Assembly (NCBI RefSeq): GCF_040954645.1
Contig: NC_092809.1
Location: forward strand, 71,092,141 to 71,156,140
Length of the DNA: 64,000 bases
Direction of reading: 5' to 3'
DNA from: Diabrotica undecimpunctata
Taxonomy: Eukaryota > Arthropoda > Insecta > Coleoptera > Chrysomelidae
The first letter of the stretch is position 1. Each line of letters starts with the position of its first letter. Position numbers and translations under genes: made by a program. Shown here one piece after another: positions 46,500-57,469 of the stretch. The notes beneath the pieces were generated by a model. It had not been told where the DNA came from, did no database searches, and worked only from the letters and a program-made list of their open reading frames with translations.

Positions 46500-47397
46500 C
46501 ATATAGAGAATACATCATTTATATTTTTTAAATAACAAACATATAAAATCGGAATTTGGTATTTATTGAAGGTAAACTAAATGCAAGATCAAATACTTAC
46601 CATGTCGGGATAGTATTATGAGGTTTTTTTCCTGGTTTTTCCCTCATAATTTACTATGGAATCACTAACAGGAGAATTTTACTGTCATCATGGCATGTAT
46701 TTGTCTTTTTAAAGACGAATTACATGTTATGATCTTTTCTGACGGATATTCTCAAGTTAAAGTTGATTTCATGTAATCAAATGAACTATCTTATAAGTAA
46801 AGTCGTCCCAGGAACGCAACTCAACAATATTGGCAATATCATTTTAAAGTCGTCTACTTTAAAATGTATAATGTATGTCTGAATTGTCAATATAGATGAG
46901 TCAGATAAAATTAAATTATTAGAAGAATTTTTCACTAAGTAACAAAAACAAAATTTGTTTAATTTACTAATGTTTGTATTTTGAGAACGATTTCCGAAGT
47001 GGAAATTGAAACGTCAATAAACGTATTTTAACCTTTAATTGTGGCTTATTTTCAGTTAAATAGTAATTAATTTAAAATGCCACAAGAAAATAGCTTCAGA
47101 ACAATATTTTTTTGATAATTGTTGTGAAAAGTTTATATATGTGTGAAAGCAAACTGATAGGACGGTAGTTTTTTAAATCTGTTATGTCTCCTTACTTGTG
47201 TAATAAAGTAATGACTGCATTATTCCACTGAGAAGGAGTTTTTCCTTGGTAGATGCGTTCGGTGAAAAGCTTGGCCAAAGCCTGGATAATTTTATTTACA
47301 CCTAGTTTGATCGCTTCGATCACTACTCCGTCATGGCCAGGGGATTTGTTATTTTTAATTTCTAAAAGTGCCGTTTTCTGTTCAGGTACTAGTAAGT

Positions 47398-48050
47398 GCC
47401 TGAATATAAAACAGAAGGCAATTTTAATACAATGCGTGTAGAGATTGGATATCGAGCTTAGGGAGCTAACTCAAAATGTAATGTGATTTTCTTATTAAAT
47501 TTGTAAAATTATTTCTCAGAATACACAAGTAGTATTTTGCAACTAAGAAAAAAAATAATATAAATCACTGGAAATCATGGAATTAACATTACTTTTAGTA
47601 GAATGCACTAATTAATCACTTCATAGTGATTAAAACTAAAAAGAAAACAATTTCGATTTGTTGCAAACGACACAAGAATGTAATTAAAAAATCAATATTT
47701 CTAGACTATATATACCACAAAGCAGTTCCCTTACGCTATAATTATATCCTTACTTTGATCACATTTCACATAAAATAAACATGTTACATTAATCGAATAC
47801 GAAAAGAGTATACAACAATGGCGAAGTAATATAATGTCGTATTTTTATAAAATTAAAATTGTATTTCCATCTACCAATATTCAATTCCACCAATTCAATA
47901 TTTAAATGAAACAATTCGGGACACTAACAAAACGAAGTCATAAAAACACAACCTAAAAAGTCAATGTCAAATGTCAACATTGTTCATAAACAATAGCGCC
48001 CCTATGTGCTACTTACATGTGCAGAAACAAATGTGACCAATTTTTCCTCT
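47398..48050. other. Body of the composite element, no ORF
   Basis: AT-rich sequence continuing the element that was split by the LINE at 43360. No coding pattern was recognised. Confidence 0.35.
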
Positions 48051-48077
48051 TTTAACCACTCTCTCTTTTATATTACT

Positions 48078-48790
48078 CGATGGTGTATACATAACCTCAA
48101 AATAAAAAATCGTATAACTTTTTTTTGGAGATGGCTGCAGATCTAATTTTTTTATTTTGTGTATTTTATCAAAAGCTGTATTTCTGATTTTTCAGTAAGG
48201 TGCGCCATCTTCGAAAACCCGAAAAACTGGTTTTTAGAGGTTTTTGGGGATTTTCCCTATTTTATACACTTCAAAATAGATCAAATCAAGTTTTTTTCTC
48301 TAGATTATATATAATTGAATTTGAGATTTAAAAATTGGACGAAACAGGTTCAAACTCCCAAAAAAACATGTTTTTCAGGGTTTTAAAGGGCTTTTGCGAG
48401 TTTTTGCGTGTTTAATCATTTTTTTGATGATTAACCCCGACACCTGAATGGATTTTTTAAATTTTTAACGTATTATATGATTAGGAAATAACTCATCGCA
48501 ATTTTAGCCCGCCACCACCTCCTCCTGTCATCAAAAAATAATTTTTTCGTTTTTTGTTTCAGCGGGTTGCCATAAATTCAAAAATGTCAAAAAATTTACT
48601 GCATAGTTAAGCTATTTTTTATATACCCTTAGGTTGGTGTACATAACCACAAAATGCTTTTTTTTCGAAAAAAGCGTATAACTATTTTTTTGTGATGGCT
48701 GCAGGTCTAATTTTTTTTATTTTGTGAATTTAATCAAAGAATATGTTTCTGATTTTTTCCGTAAGGTACGCCACCTTGAAATTGGGGGTT
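48078..48790. repeat. Tandem duplication, period about 560 bases
   Basis: A block with 'GGTGTATACATAACC', 'GGAGATGGCTGCAGATCTAA' and 'TTTCTGATTTTTCAGTAAGG' (48078-48210) recurs with substitutions at about 48633-48780. The block between holds poly-T-rich sequence. It expands the right arm of the composite element compared with its left arm. Confidence 0.6.
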
Positions 48791-48949
48791 AAAACTGCGC
48801 CTAAAATTGAGTCTTGTATTTTAATCATACACAACGTAAAAAAATGAAAAAAATTGAATTAATTTTGGGGGCATTTTGCCTACCTTAACGGGAGGGGGGA
48901 CCCTTTGTGGTCTCATATCGGAACGTCACATCGGAATATACTCTGTGCA

Positions 48950-50187
48950 GGCTATGGAGGATATATAACTATGCGAAGAAAAAATCAGCCGTACACAGTT
49001 TGGTTTTCGAAACACAGTGGGTACGAGAGAGGCTCTCTTTAGCATACAAGTGCTATTTCAACGATGCAAAGATGTTAATTGCGATATTTATGTATGCTTC
49101 ATTGATTACCATAAAGCGTTCGATACAGTTAAACACGACAAGCTGATGGATATATTAACAAATATTGGAATAAACTCTTCTGATCTAAGAATTATTAGCA
49201 ATCTTTACTGGAATCAAACATGGTCTAACCGTACAGAGGCAGGAGAATCTATTGATAAAAAAGTCAAATGTGGGGTCCGACAGGGATGTATACTATTACC
49301 CTTGCTGTTCAACACATACTATGAGGAAATCTTTCAAAAAGCAGTAGATGTTGAAGCCGGAATTCGAATTAACGGAGAATGTTTCAATAACATCAGATAA
49401 GAGGATGATACGGTGGTATTCGCTGACAGTTATAAAGCCCTCCAGGAGTTAATCACGGAATCACGGAAGTCAGAGGTATGGACTTTCACGGAACATTAAG
49501 AAAACAAAATTTATGATGATCTCTAAGAAGGAACAGCAAATTTAAAGAATCAGTGTAAATGGTCAACCAATAGAAAGAGTAAAAACATACACCTATCTTG
49601 GTACTAACATCAATGAAAATTGGGACCATTCCCTAGAAATAAAATGTAGGATAGAGAAAGCAAGACCTGCATTTCAAAAAATGGCTAAACTATTCAAATG
49701 CTATGATTTATCAGTACCCATAAAAATCAGGTTACTACGATGTTATAAGTATCTTTCCTATACTGTTGTACGTGAGTTGAGTCGTTGACTCTTATAGACG
49801 CTACCTGCAAGAAAATTGAAGCTTTCGAAATGTGGCTTTATCGTCGAATCCTTAAGATATCTTATACCAACCAAGTTACTAACCAGGACGTTTTATTAAG
49901 AATGTAAAAAGGAAAAAAGTTGTTAACCACAATAAAAACAGCCAAAATCAAATACTTCGATCACATCGTGAGGAACAGCGAAAGATATGGGTTGCTGCAA
50001 TTAATTCTATAAGGAAAAGTAGAAGGAAAACGAGTACCAGGAAAGCGAAGGATTTCCTGGCTTAAAAATCTACGTACGTGGTTCAACATAATAACCACAA
50101 ATCTTTTCAGAGGATGCAGTTTGCAAAATACAGATTGTCATGATGGTCGCCAACATCCGAAACGGATAAGCACTACAAGAAGAAGGT
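48950..50187 (+). pseudogene. Family-1 LINE, RT to 3' end
   Basis: RT blocks 'GTREALFSIQVLFQRCKDVN' (about 49019), 'CFIDYHKAFDTVKHDK' (about 49100) and 'CGVRQGCILLPLLFNTYYEE' (about 49270) are in one open frame; 'EDDTVVFADS' (about 49403) is a damaged YADD box behind a stop. The thumb and C-terminal domain continue in broken frames ('CKKIEAFEMWLYRRILKISY' at about 49810, 'RRISWLKNLRTWFN' at about 50050). The 3' end is CTACAAGAAGAAGG at 50175-50188. It is of the same subfamily as 34082-34975. Confidence 0.87.
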
Positions 50188-51719
50188 TCTGGAGAGGAAT
50201 GGAATAACACTGAGCCTAGCTGAGCAATACGCTGTAAGCGTTATAGGGAGGAAACGGGAATATTTCTTACCCTCGACTATGAGTGCAGCTCACTATGCTG
50301 TAGATGAATCGTACGTAATTAAGGGAAAGATAGTCTAGTCTAGAAAGTCTAGAAAGATGGTAGTCTCAGGTCAACACGCTGTAAAACTCTCTCCCCTGAT
50401 CTACAAGTTCGTTGTGAATCCATCGCAGTGTGCCTACTCACCCTGTAAGCATGTAACATTGCGACTATTAGTACACGAGTTGATGTTATTGATTTTGAGG
50501 GAGTAGTTATACTGTACTACTAGCTAGGATAGTGGATAGGAGTGGGATCATCGATCTGGATATGTTTCAAACCACAACTGCATTTTCAACTAAACTTTAA
50601 ACTAGAGTACATAGAAAGACACAAATCCCAGAATTAATATTATCCTAACTTTACTAGGACAATTTTCAATTAAAGGTGACTCATTTACAAATTGAACTGA
50701 GAACTAACGGCAACAATGTTAAATGTGAAAAGAAAATTCTTACCGGTCATTTTTATTGTGTACGTTTAAAATTTCAGATTGTTTAGTCTAACGAAAAAAT
50801 AAGTATTTTGCTAAGTTTTCTGTTTTTTGAAGTATTGTATTAGGCACTATATAATAACAATAAAATTATAGTTTATTTTTTAGACAACTATAAGATATTT
50901 GTCAAAACACACATGATAATTTAATAATTATATCGGTCTATATTTAATTTTTACGTAATTACTTATGTGTTTAAATAAATAATTAAAATATTATTTTGGT
51001 ACACCTCTGCAAAGTTGATAAGTGGAATAGGGTTTCGTCGCTTTGAGTGCGATATTGCCAATTAATCACCTTCAATTAAAAATTGTTTTAGTATAACAAA
51101 AGTGTCTTTTTGTAACACACTTTTTCTTTTTATTTAAGCAGTAAGACACATGCAACACTCAAAACTAATTCATAAAATTTTTTATCTTTTATTGGGTGAC
51201 AAACATTTTAAATTTGTTTTAGATTCAGCTCAACTCAACAGAATTAGTGATTATTTAGTGATATGTACAAAATGTTATCGCATATATTTATTACGTCTTT
51301 GTAAATATGTAGATGATGTTATAATTTATTTTCTTTATACTCACTATTTATTTTAGAATAACATAATTTAGTCCAATCATTTATTTACTAATTTTAACTG
51401 ACCAGTTATTGATAATATTAGTTGTTTGTACTTATATTGTTATTGATTATATTACATGATCGTTTAAGGAATCCGAAGGTATATTATTAATTTCAGATTT
51501 TTAGGTTTTTTAATTAACATATAACATATCCAACATAGTACTAGTTCAATTTGTGTATGTTTACTTTCTGACATAAATGAAACATTTCCAATTCCGCAAA
51601 ACTTCCACTTTAAAATCGGCATTCTCATTTGAGCGTCATGATTCATCATCATCTGTGACCACTGACAGCCTATGGAATGTCGTGGTCGCCCATTGGGGTT
51701 GCTAGGCTCTAAAGTTTTA
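50188..51719. other. Mostly unrecognised AT-rich sequence
   Basis: At 50188-50480 a more GC-balanced stretch with an open + frame (about 50 codons) was not identified. The remainder is AT-rich without recognised features. Confidence 0.3.
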
Positions 51720-51960
51720 CATGGTGTGGAGGCCAGCCACACAAATAACTCCTCAAAAAGTCCAGCGTCTTATATCTAAAATCGTTATCTTCGTTGCTAT
51801 ATCTAAAATCCATCTCTTTCTGGACCCACTTCTAGGTCTCTTCCCGTTTAATTCTTTTTTAAGTACTGTTTTTGTATTTCTCTTATCATCCATCCTTTCT
51901 ACGTGTCCCAACCAACTCAGTCGTTTACTTCGTATTTCTTTTGTGAGTCGGTCTATTAAG
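51720..51960 (-). pseudogene. LINE C-terminal fragment
   Basis: On the minus strand 'LTKEIRSKRLSWLGHVERMD' and a basic 'KKELNGKRPRSGSRKRW' run (about 51880-51830) match the C-terminal domain of LINEs of the family-2 type. Both sides are truncated. Confidence 0.6.
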
Positions 51961-52066
51961 TAAAAAGAAAAAAAAGAAAAAAAAAAAAAAAGAGGTTAGT
52001 CTTTGTATGTGGGTATATTTTATTTTATAAAAACCCTTAAAAGGGCAACATTAAAAACACGAACGG

Positions 52067-52092
52067 TTTCGGAACAACCGTTCCATCATCAG
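52067..52092 (-). ncRNA. Hammerhead-ribozyme-like core
   Basis: On the minus strand CTGATGA (52092-52086), a 5-bp hairpin (GGAAC, loop GGTT, GTTCC) and GAAA (52070-52067) follow each other. CCGTTCGTG comes next, then a T-rich stretch with an AAGGG.. stem. The order is that of a hammerhead core. The surrounding 51980-52110 is probably the terminus of a Penelope-like element or derivative. Confidence 0.5.
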
Positions 52093-52199
52093 GTTAAAAT
52101 ACAGGTTACCATGCCTGAGCCACCAAAATATTTGGGTAAAAACCCTTTAAAATGTAATGTTTTACCAAAGAGTGTACATGATGTTGTGGAACAAATCAC

Positions 52200-52863
52200 C
52201 ATGGTTCAGTCAATTTCCTTATAAAGACAGAAGGCATATCAATTAGGATGAGAACAGGACATTGTTCCACTCCAGTTCATTTATTCCGCATAGGTACTCT
52301 GGCCAACCCATACTGTGAATGTGGTCAAATTGGATCTCTGAATCATATTATCCTAGAGTGTCCAATAAACGTTTCTCCAAATTTTGACCTCTACAAAGAA
52401 TTGGTTAAAATAAAACTACAAACTCCTATAGAGATTTACTCTCTTATATCCAACCTTAATCCTCAGAGACTAAATTTGTTGATTACTTCTCTTAATCTAG
52501 CCAAAATCAACCTATAATATATATTCCTTTCTTATATTCTACTATAACATAACTTTACAAATTCCTCTCTTTTTTTAGACCTGGGTTCTCTGACTATCAT
52601 CCGTGGTAGCATTTCTGGTGTGTGTTCAGCTTGGTTGCTACCGCCGAGCGAGACAAGTTTTATCCTGTGTTGTATTGTCTTTCCTATACTAACTGTTTGG
52701 CCCAAGAAGAAGTTTCAATACAGTGGTCATTCAATATAAAATAATTACATTTTAGTGTTATATGGGGATATTCGATTGTCTAGAGCAAGTTGAGAATACC
52801 CCCCTGAATTAGCTGGGCAAATTATCCCCTGGGATATTACCCAATAAAGGAAGAAGAAGAAGA
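52200..52863 (+). pseudogene. I/Jockey-like LINE C-terminus and 3' end
   Basis: 'RTGHCSTPVHLFRIGTLANP' and 'CECGQIGSLNHIILECP' (about 52315, a CCHC-type C-x-C...H...C pattern) are typical of the end of LINE ORF2 in RNase H-bearing families. The frame ends at about 52515. An untranslated region follows and ends in GGAAGAAGAAGAAG near 52863. Confidence 0.75.
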
Positions 52864-52984
52864 ATTGTTTTTGTCAAGTTGGTTTTATTCAGTTTTGTCG
52901 TGTTATAGTTATTTTATTTAGTAGTTTTGTAGTATTTTTAGTATTAATATTTTAGTATTTTTGTAAATTAAGTTTGTTTAGTTT

Positions 52985-53621
52985 TGTACGTTATAGAAAA
53001 GTATCCTTTTCTATTTCTAAACAGCTCTGCATCATCTCCACCTATAATTATAAGATCAAAATAACATCACTATTGTCAAAGTTATTTATTGTTTTACCTA
53101 TGGTTTTAATCTTAATGCTTGTACAATCCAATGTGCCGAGTACATTTGGGAACCTAGCTCCGTCAAAAAATTTTAGTTTAGTAGTTGCAATTTCTTCATC
53201 TGTAGCAGGAAATTTAATATATCTTTCTTTTAACCTCCCTAATGCAGTTGTTACACGTTTAATTACATAAGAAATGAAATGTAATATATCAACATTTTGT
53301 ATTTAACCTTGCACATTATACTTGTCTGTAATAAACTCCAAATCATTTTCAATTAGTTCCAACACATATAAAAATGTTAGTTTAGACAGACATTTGAAAC
53401 CTTCGAACAAAACCCACATGGTCCAAAGTTTCAAAATAATTTGGTCGATTCTTGATAAGTCGAGGTCTTCCTTCTGTTTCTTCTTCAGAATTAGATGACG
53501 ATTCGAACCGATCCATGTTTTCCATAAACTGTAGTGTGTCCATATTATGAATAGTACCAAAGCAAAACTTATTAATATAAAATAATACAAAAATACAACT
53601 AACTACAGAATAACAATACAC
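52985..53621 (-). pseudogene. PIF/Harbinger-like nuclease (HARBI1-type) fragment
   Basis: An acidic N-terminal stretch 'RFESSSNSEEETEGRPRLIK' (about 53510) leads into 'FETLDHVGFVRRFQMS' (about 53430) and, after a shift, 'KLTFLYVLELIENDLEFIT' (about 53370). A further broken frame reads 'YIKFPATDEEIATTKLKFF' and 'FPNVLGTLDCTSIKI' (about 53130). The last is the HARBI1 block containing the first catalytic Asp ('GCIDGTHI' type). The rest of the nuclease is missing. Confidence 0.65.
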
Positions 53622-54249
53622 AAATTAAGGTAAGAAGCAAATTATTGACAAACTTCACAAGTACATCCGTCAAATCCAACTATAAGTAATACCTAATATG
53701 TTTAGGGAGATCGCAAAACGTGTCCTACGATAAGGTAATGCTTAAGCGGTTTATGCAATTCTTAGCGTATGGTGAAATCCGTTTTAAAGTTACGAAAAGC
53801 CCACTTAGGTAATTCTTAAATATTTAGATATCGTTGGTAAGATCGGGCATTAGGGTCTCATAACGATCGTGTATATTTTTATTTTTGAGTTAATATATAC
53901 TAATTTTGACTTTATAATATGCTGTAGGCTGTAGGGGCATTTGTTTCTAAGTGAAATTCTCGCTGTTAAACTACATTCATTTGACAAATTCCCAACTGTA
54001 AACAAACGCACGTGAAAGCCAAACAGGATCGTACTGAGGTGTATCATATGATTTTTAAAAATATTTACTTTTGAAACTATTAGTGTAAGAATTTCTTGAA
54101 CTTTAATCATTGTGAGCAAAATTTAATGTTCCATTGAAGAAATATGTGCTAAAATAAAATATTCATTAACTGAGAGATACATAATAAAGTGAACATTTTG
54201 AATAAAGTAGCATTGTCATAAGTTTATCAAAGCATAAAAACATACAATT

Positions 54250-56136
54250 TAAATTACTCAGAGTCTGAGGAGCTACATGTGCTGCTGTCTTCGTCTGAAT
54301 TTATTATTATCGGTTCGATATGGTTCTCTAGTATATTGTCCAACTTCCTCAATTTTTTACTTCTGCCCAGATGAGCTCAATCGGATTAAGCTCACAATGG
54401 TATGGGGGCAGCCTTAACACTACTTTATTTTGGCTTTTTGCCATCTTATCAATAATATATTTGTTATATTGTCTCTTATGTTCCTTAACGATACCCAGTA
54501 GTGGCATTTTTAACATGGATTCCTTCTTCTTCTTCTTATAGTGCCGTGCACCTGTAGTGCATTGGCGAATTATCTTAAGGCCAGACGTCTGTCTCTTGCG
54601 GCATGCAAAAGATTGCCAGTGTTATTTATGCCAGTTCTTTATGTTCCGTAGCCACGACATTTGTTTGCGACCTACTCCTCTCTTGCCTTCAATCTTTCCC
54701 TGGATGATTAGTTGAGGGATTGCGTATTTTTTTCCTCTCAGTATATGGCCGAGGTATCCAATTTTATTTTCGTACCTTGATCAAATTGAGTAAGTTCTCT
54801 CTCAGTATTTGCCTTTCTAAGGCTTTCTCGTTTCTCACCCTATCTGTCCATGGTATGCGGAACATTCTTCGCAACGTCCACATTTCGAAGGCCTCGAACT
54901 TATTAATGGAAGGTACTCTTAACGTCCATGTTTCCATGCCGTATAACAATATGGACCATACATAGCATTTAACCATCCTCTAGGGAAGATTGCGGTTACA
55001 TAGTAGCGGTTTAAATTTAATAAAAGCTTGTCTTACTTGTTGGTACGGCATTTTATTTCTTTTTGAGGATCCCATTGGTCATTCATCATCATTCCCAAGT
55101 ATTTAAATGTTTTCACTTGATCGATTGGATCATTATCGCAGTTGTATTCTTAAAATGGATTCCTCACACCCTATATTTTTTGATTTCAGTCACGCTTGGT
55201 GTCAGCTTTTCTAGAAGCAATAGTTGGACTTTTTTCCAATTTTTTGGAATGATAACACGCGTTGTCTAATACAATGATGGAGTTATCTTCTAATCGGGGC
55301 AGTATATTTTTGAACCAATTTTCGAAAGATTTCCCGTCCATCTCTTCATGGTAGACAACACTTTTTTTTTAATCAAACATCCACAGTCCTTCTGGATCCA
55401 ACCCATCTTCACTGCCAGTGTGACAAATTATTAGTCCTTTTCCTTTTCCCGAAAATGTTATTATTTTAAAATTTACTTGAAGTGAAAAAGCACATAAACA
55501 TTTATCTGCAGGATTTTTTAACCCCTTAGAAAGTCTACCTAAAAACGCTTATTTATAAGACGTTACCGAATTGTCGATCCATACTTTAGTGACCAGCGTT
55601 TGGCCAAGTCTCGTCCATTTCCTTTGAATAATTTAAAAAATTTAGTTCTTTTGAAGTTAGGCAAAACCGGATCTTTATTAACAACCCTCAGAACTTTGTC
55701 TACTGTGAGTATTTCATTTCGAAAAAAGAATTGATGGATTATTCTTCTTATTGCTTCTCTGTCATTCAGCGAGTTAACAATACTGATTTTGGTGTCGACA
55801 ATGTTCCCATAATTTCATATTCATGAACCACATTGCGTACACTACGGCTACACACGCCTACAATAGATAAAAAGTAACAATATTTGTTAAATGAAGTGAA
55901 AATGCGCACTCTAAAATAAATAATGGAGAAACAATATCAGTATCTGTTTTATCTGCTACTTTAATAGAAATCGCACTTTTCGACATTGTAGGGTTCTCCT
56001 GAATTTCCGTTTTAAATAAATTTATAATCATTTCCTTCGTTTGAACGTCAAAATGTCCCTTTACGGTCTTTTTTTTAGGTGGAGTGAGGGTTAAATCAAT
56101 ATCAAGGAGTTCATCGGCTGTATCAGTGCTTGACAT
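54250..56136 (-). pseudogene. DDE_3-type transposase, interrupted and frameshifted
   Basis: The start ATG is at 56136. The N-terminus has a basic 'TPPKKKTVKGHFDVQTKEMI' and helix-turn-helix-like 'NPTMSKSAISIKVADKT' (about 56000). The middle is broken into three frames. After the LINE insertion the C-terminus reads 'EHKRQYNKYIIDKMAKSQNK' (about 54470) and 'VLRLPPYHCELNPIELIWAE' (about 54400, the 'NPIE' with the third catalytic residue). It ends in an acidic serine tail near 54255. Not functional. The relic at 41140-41690 is of the same general type. Confidence 0.75.
54524..55154 (-). mobile_element. Truncated family-1 LINE tail inserted in the transposase
   Basis: ATGGATTCC at 54515-54523 is repeated at 55155-55163. 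Between them lies a minus-strand LINE end: 'CYVWSILLYGMETWTLRV' (about 54965), 'FEMWTLRRMFRIPWTDRVRN' (about 54885), 'QLIIQGKIEGKRGVGRKQMS' (about 54700) and a 3' GAAGAAGAAGAAGAA tract at 54524. Its removal reconnects the transposase. Confidence 0.9.
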
Positions 56137-57224
56137 TTTTGTTATTCTATTTATCTCAATAACTTAATATACTTAGTTGATTGAGAGAATTTCAATATAG
56201 CCTAGGTATTGTAATAAAACCAGCATCATCGAAAATATCGGTAAAGTTATGAAACTGCATTTTGTATACTTTTTCAAGTCCAGAAATATTCCATTCCCTC
56301 ACAATAAAACCTCCCTAAAGAACAGCTTGGATTGACTTGACATTTGACGCTACAATTTGAATTTAAACAGACTGACAAGTTTGGACCTGTAAAATGAGAA
56401 TCCGTCTGGCTCAAGGCAATAAATTATATTTAATAGCCTCTTGACGAATAAGAGGGTGAATATCAACACGTGCGTTTGTTTACAGTTGGGAATTTGCTGA
56501 ATGAATGTACTTTACCTCATCACTGTTTTTATTTCCTTCTGTAAGTATTGATGCTAAATATTTGAAATGGTCTACTCTTTCAAATTTTTGCCCGCTTAAA
56601 GATGTATCAATGCCTTTCATTTGTACCTTTTTCCGAGTTGTTTTCATTACTTTGTGTTTGAGACATTAACTTCTAGACCCATAGTATGTGCCACTGCTTT
56701 AAAATATATATAAATCTTTTCGAGAACTTGTTCCAATGCAGGTTCAAAAGTGTTGTGGATAGCGCATATCCTTGTGTTAGACCTTCATTGATATTAAATT
56801 AATTGGACAGTTGATTTTGGATTTTTTCTTTTGCTTTGGTGTTGGTTAGGCATAGTTTTACTAATCTGATTAGTTTTTTTGGTACATGGAACTCGTGCAT
56901 TGCGTTATATAATTCCTTTCTAATTATTGAGTCATGCGCTTGTTTGAAATCTACAAAAAGATGATGCAGTTTGGTATTCCGTTCGTAGAATTTTTCCAGC
57001 GCTTGCCTTATTGTATATATTTGGTCTATAGTTGACCCGCCGGTTCTGAATCCTAATAATCCTAAATGTTTTGTGTCAAGATTGAGCTGGATAATTTTAG
57101 AAGTTCTGTTCAATTGTCGAAACTGATTTCTGCCAAACAATGATAGATCCACCACTTAATCGGTTTACTTCCTAAATTGAAATAGGTAGATATTTTTCAC
57201 TTGGACGTCTATACACAGTAAGCC

Positions 57225-57465
57225 GACCAACATAAATGATTAGACGAAATCTAGACTAATTCGTAAAGAGTACTGAAGAAGTTTATCGTCATCACGGCGC
57301 TTCAGCTCGCAAATGTCTTTGTCATTCTGCTCTGTCACTTGCTTGGATTTTCCAGTTAGGTTAGATTAGGTCAAGTTGTCAGCACCGATATTTTCAGCGT
57401 TCTGTGTTACTCCGTCTGTCCACCTTGCTTTGGTCTGCCCCGTTTGGGGAAAACTGAGGGCAAAT
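57225..57465 (-). pseudogene. LINE C-terminal fragment (minus strand)
   Basis: On the minus strand a 'K.RW.D.V' pattern near 57420 and a stop-containing tail resemble the 3' coding end of family-2 type LINEs. It is short, and the borders are uncertain. Confidence 0.4.
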
Positions 57466-57469
57466 GGGA

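Larger units (their letters stand above)
44578..47106. mobile_element. Large Penelope-like palindrome, 2.5 kb, with target-site duplication
   Basis: Near-identical inverted arms of about 1.17 kb (44578-45745 and 45893-47062) flank a unique ~145-base centre. Each arm holds the C-terminal half of the PLE ORF with GIY-YIG endonuclease plus the 3' untranslated region. The right side alone continues ~45 bases further (to 47106, ending CAGAACAATAT). The unit is flanked by 14-bp duplications TTTTTTTGATAATT at 44564-44577 and 47107-47120, inside the RT gene of a LINE. The arms differ by only a few bases, so the insertion is young or gene conversion acts between the arms. Confidence 0.93.
43360..47386 (-). 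mobile_element. 5'-truncated LINE, carrying the large Penelope palindrome
   Basis: TACTAGTAAGT at 43349-43359 is repeated at 47387-47397. On the minus strand the RT starts with 'NNAVITLLHK' (about 47225), reads to 'LFTTIIKK' (about 47110), and resumes on the other side of the PLE insert with 'KKRLDAKLDFYQSREQAGFR' (about 44560). Then come 'LADDIFFIADRMDDA' (about 44110, LADD box) and 'TSYKYLEHEIRLGRDNQ' (about 43940). The C-terminal domain carries 'GRTRRQIIRQPMDKTILEW' (about 43590), and the 3' end is in a GATGTTGATG-type tract near 43360. It is intact over long stretches and otherwise lightly frameshifted. Confidence 0.9.
42697..48920. mobile_element. Composite inverted-repeat element split by a LINE
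   Basis: The left end near 42697 (CAAAGGGTACCCCTCATTAA, GGCAAAATGCCC) is repeated inverted at the right end (about 48868-48920). A second pair, ACACCATCGACTAATA at about 42907 and TATTACTCGATGGTGT at about 48073, lies further in, also inverted. The body without the LINE at 43360-47386 is about 2.2 kb and has no recognisable ORF. The right arm contains a tandem duplication (48078-48790). The superfamily is not identified and no duplication was fixed. Confidence 0.55.
53974..56507 (-). mobile_element. Tc1/IS630-like DNA transposon with TA duplication
   Basis: Terminal inverted repeats CATTCATT..CAAATTCCC, continuing about 43 bases to CACGTG, lie at 53974-54017 and 56465-56507. They are flanked by TA at 53972-53973 and 56508-56509. 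The element carries a transposase on the minus strand and is itself interrupted by a LINE tail at 54524-55154. Its insertion target was the RT gene of a LINE. Confidence 0.88.
53830..57160 (-). pseudogene. Family-2 LINE, outermost layer of a three-level nest
   Basis: On the minus strand the RT reads 'LGLLGFRTGGSTIDQIYTIR' (about 57060) and 'LHHLFVDFKQAHDSIIRKEL' (about 56960, motif A). A gap where YADD should be follows. 'RVDHFKYLASILTEGNKNSD' (about 56580) then runs up to 56510. The frame resumes left of the inserted transposon with 'CLTARISLRNKCPYSLQHII' (about 53975) and 'KIKIYTIVMRP' (about 53870). The continuity across the insert shows the LINE was there first. Confidence 0.82.
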
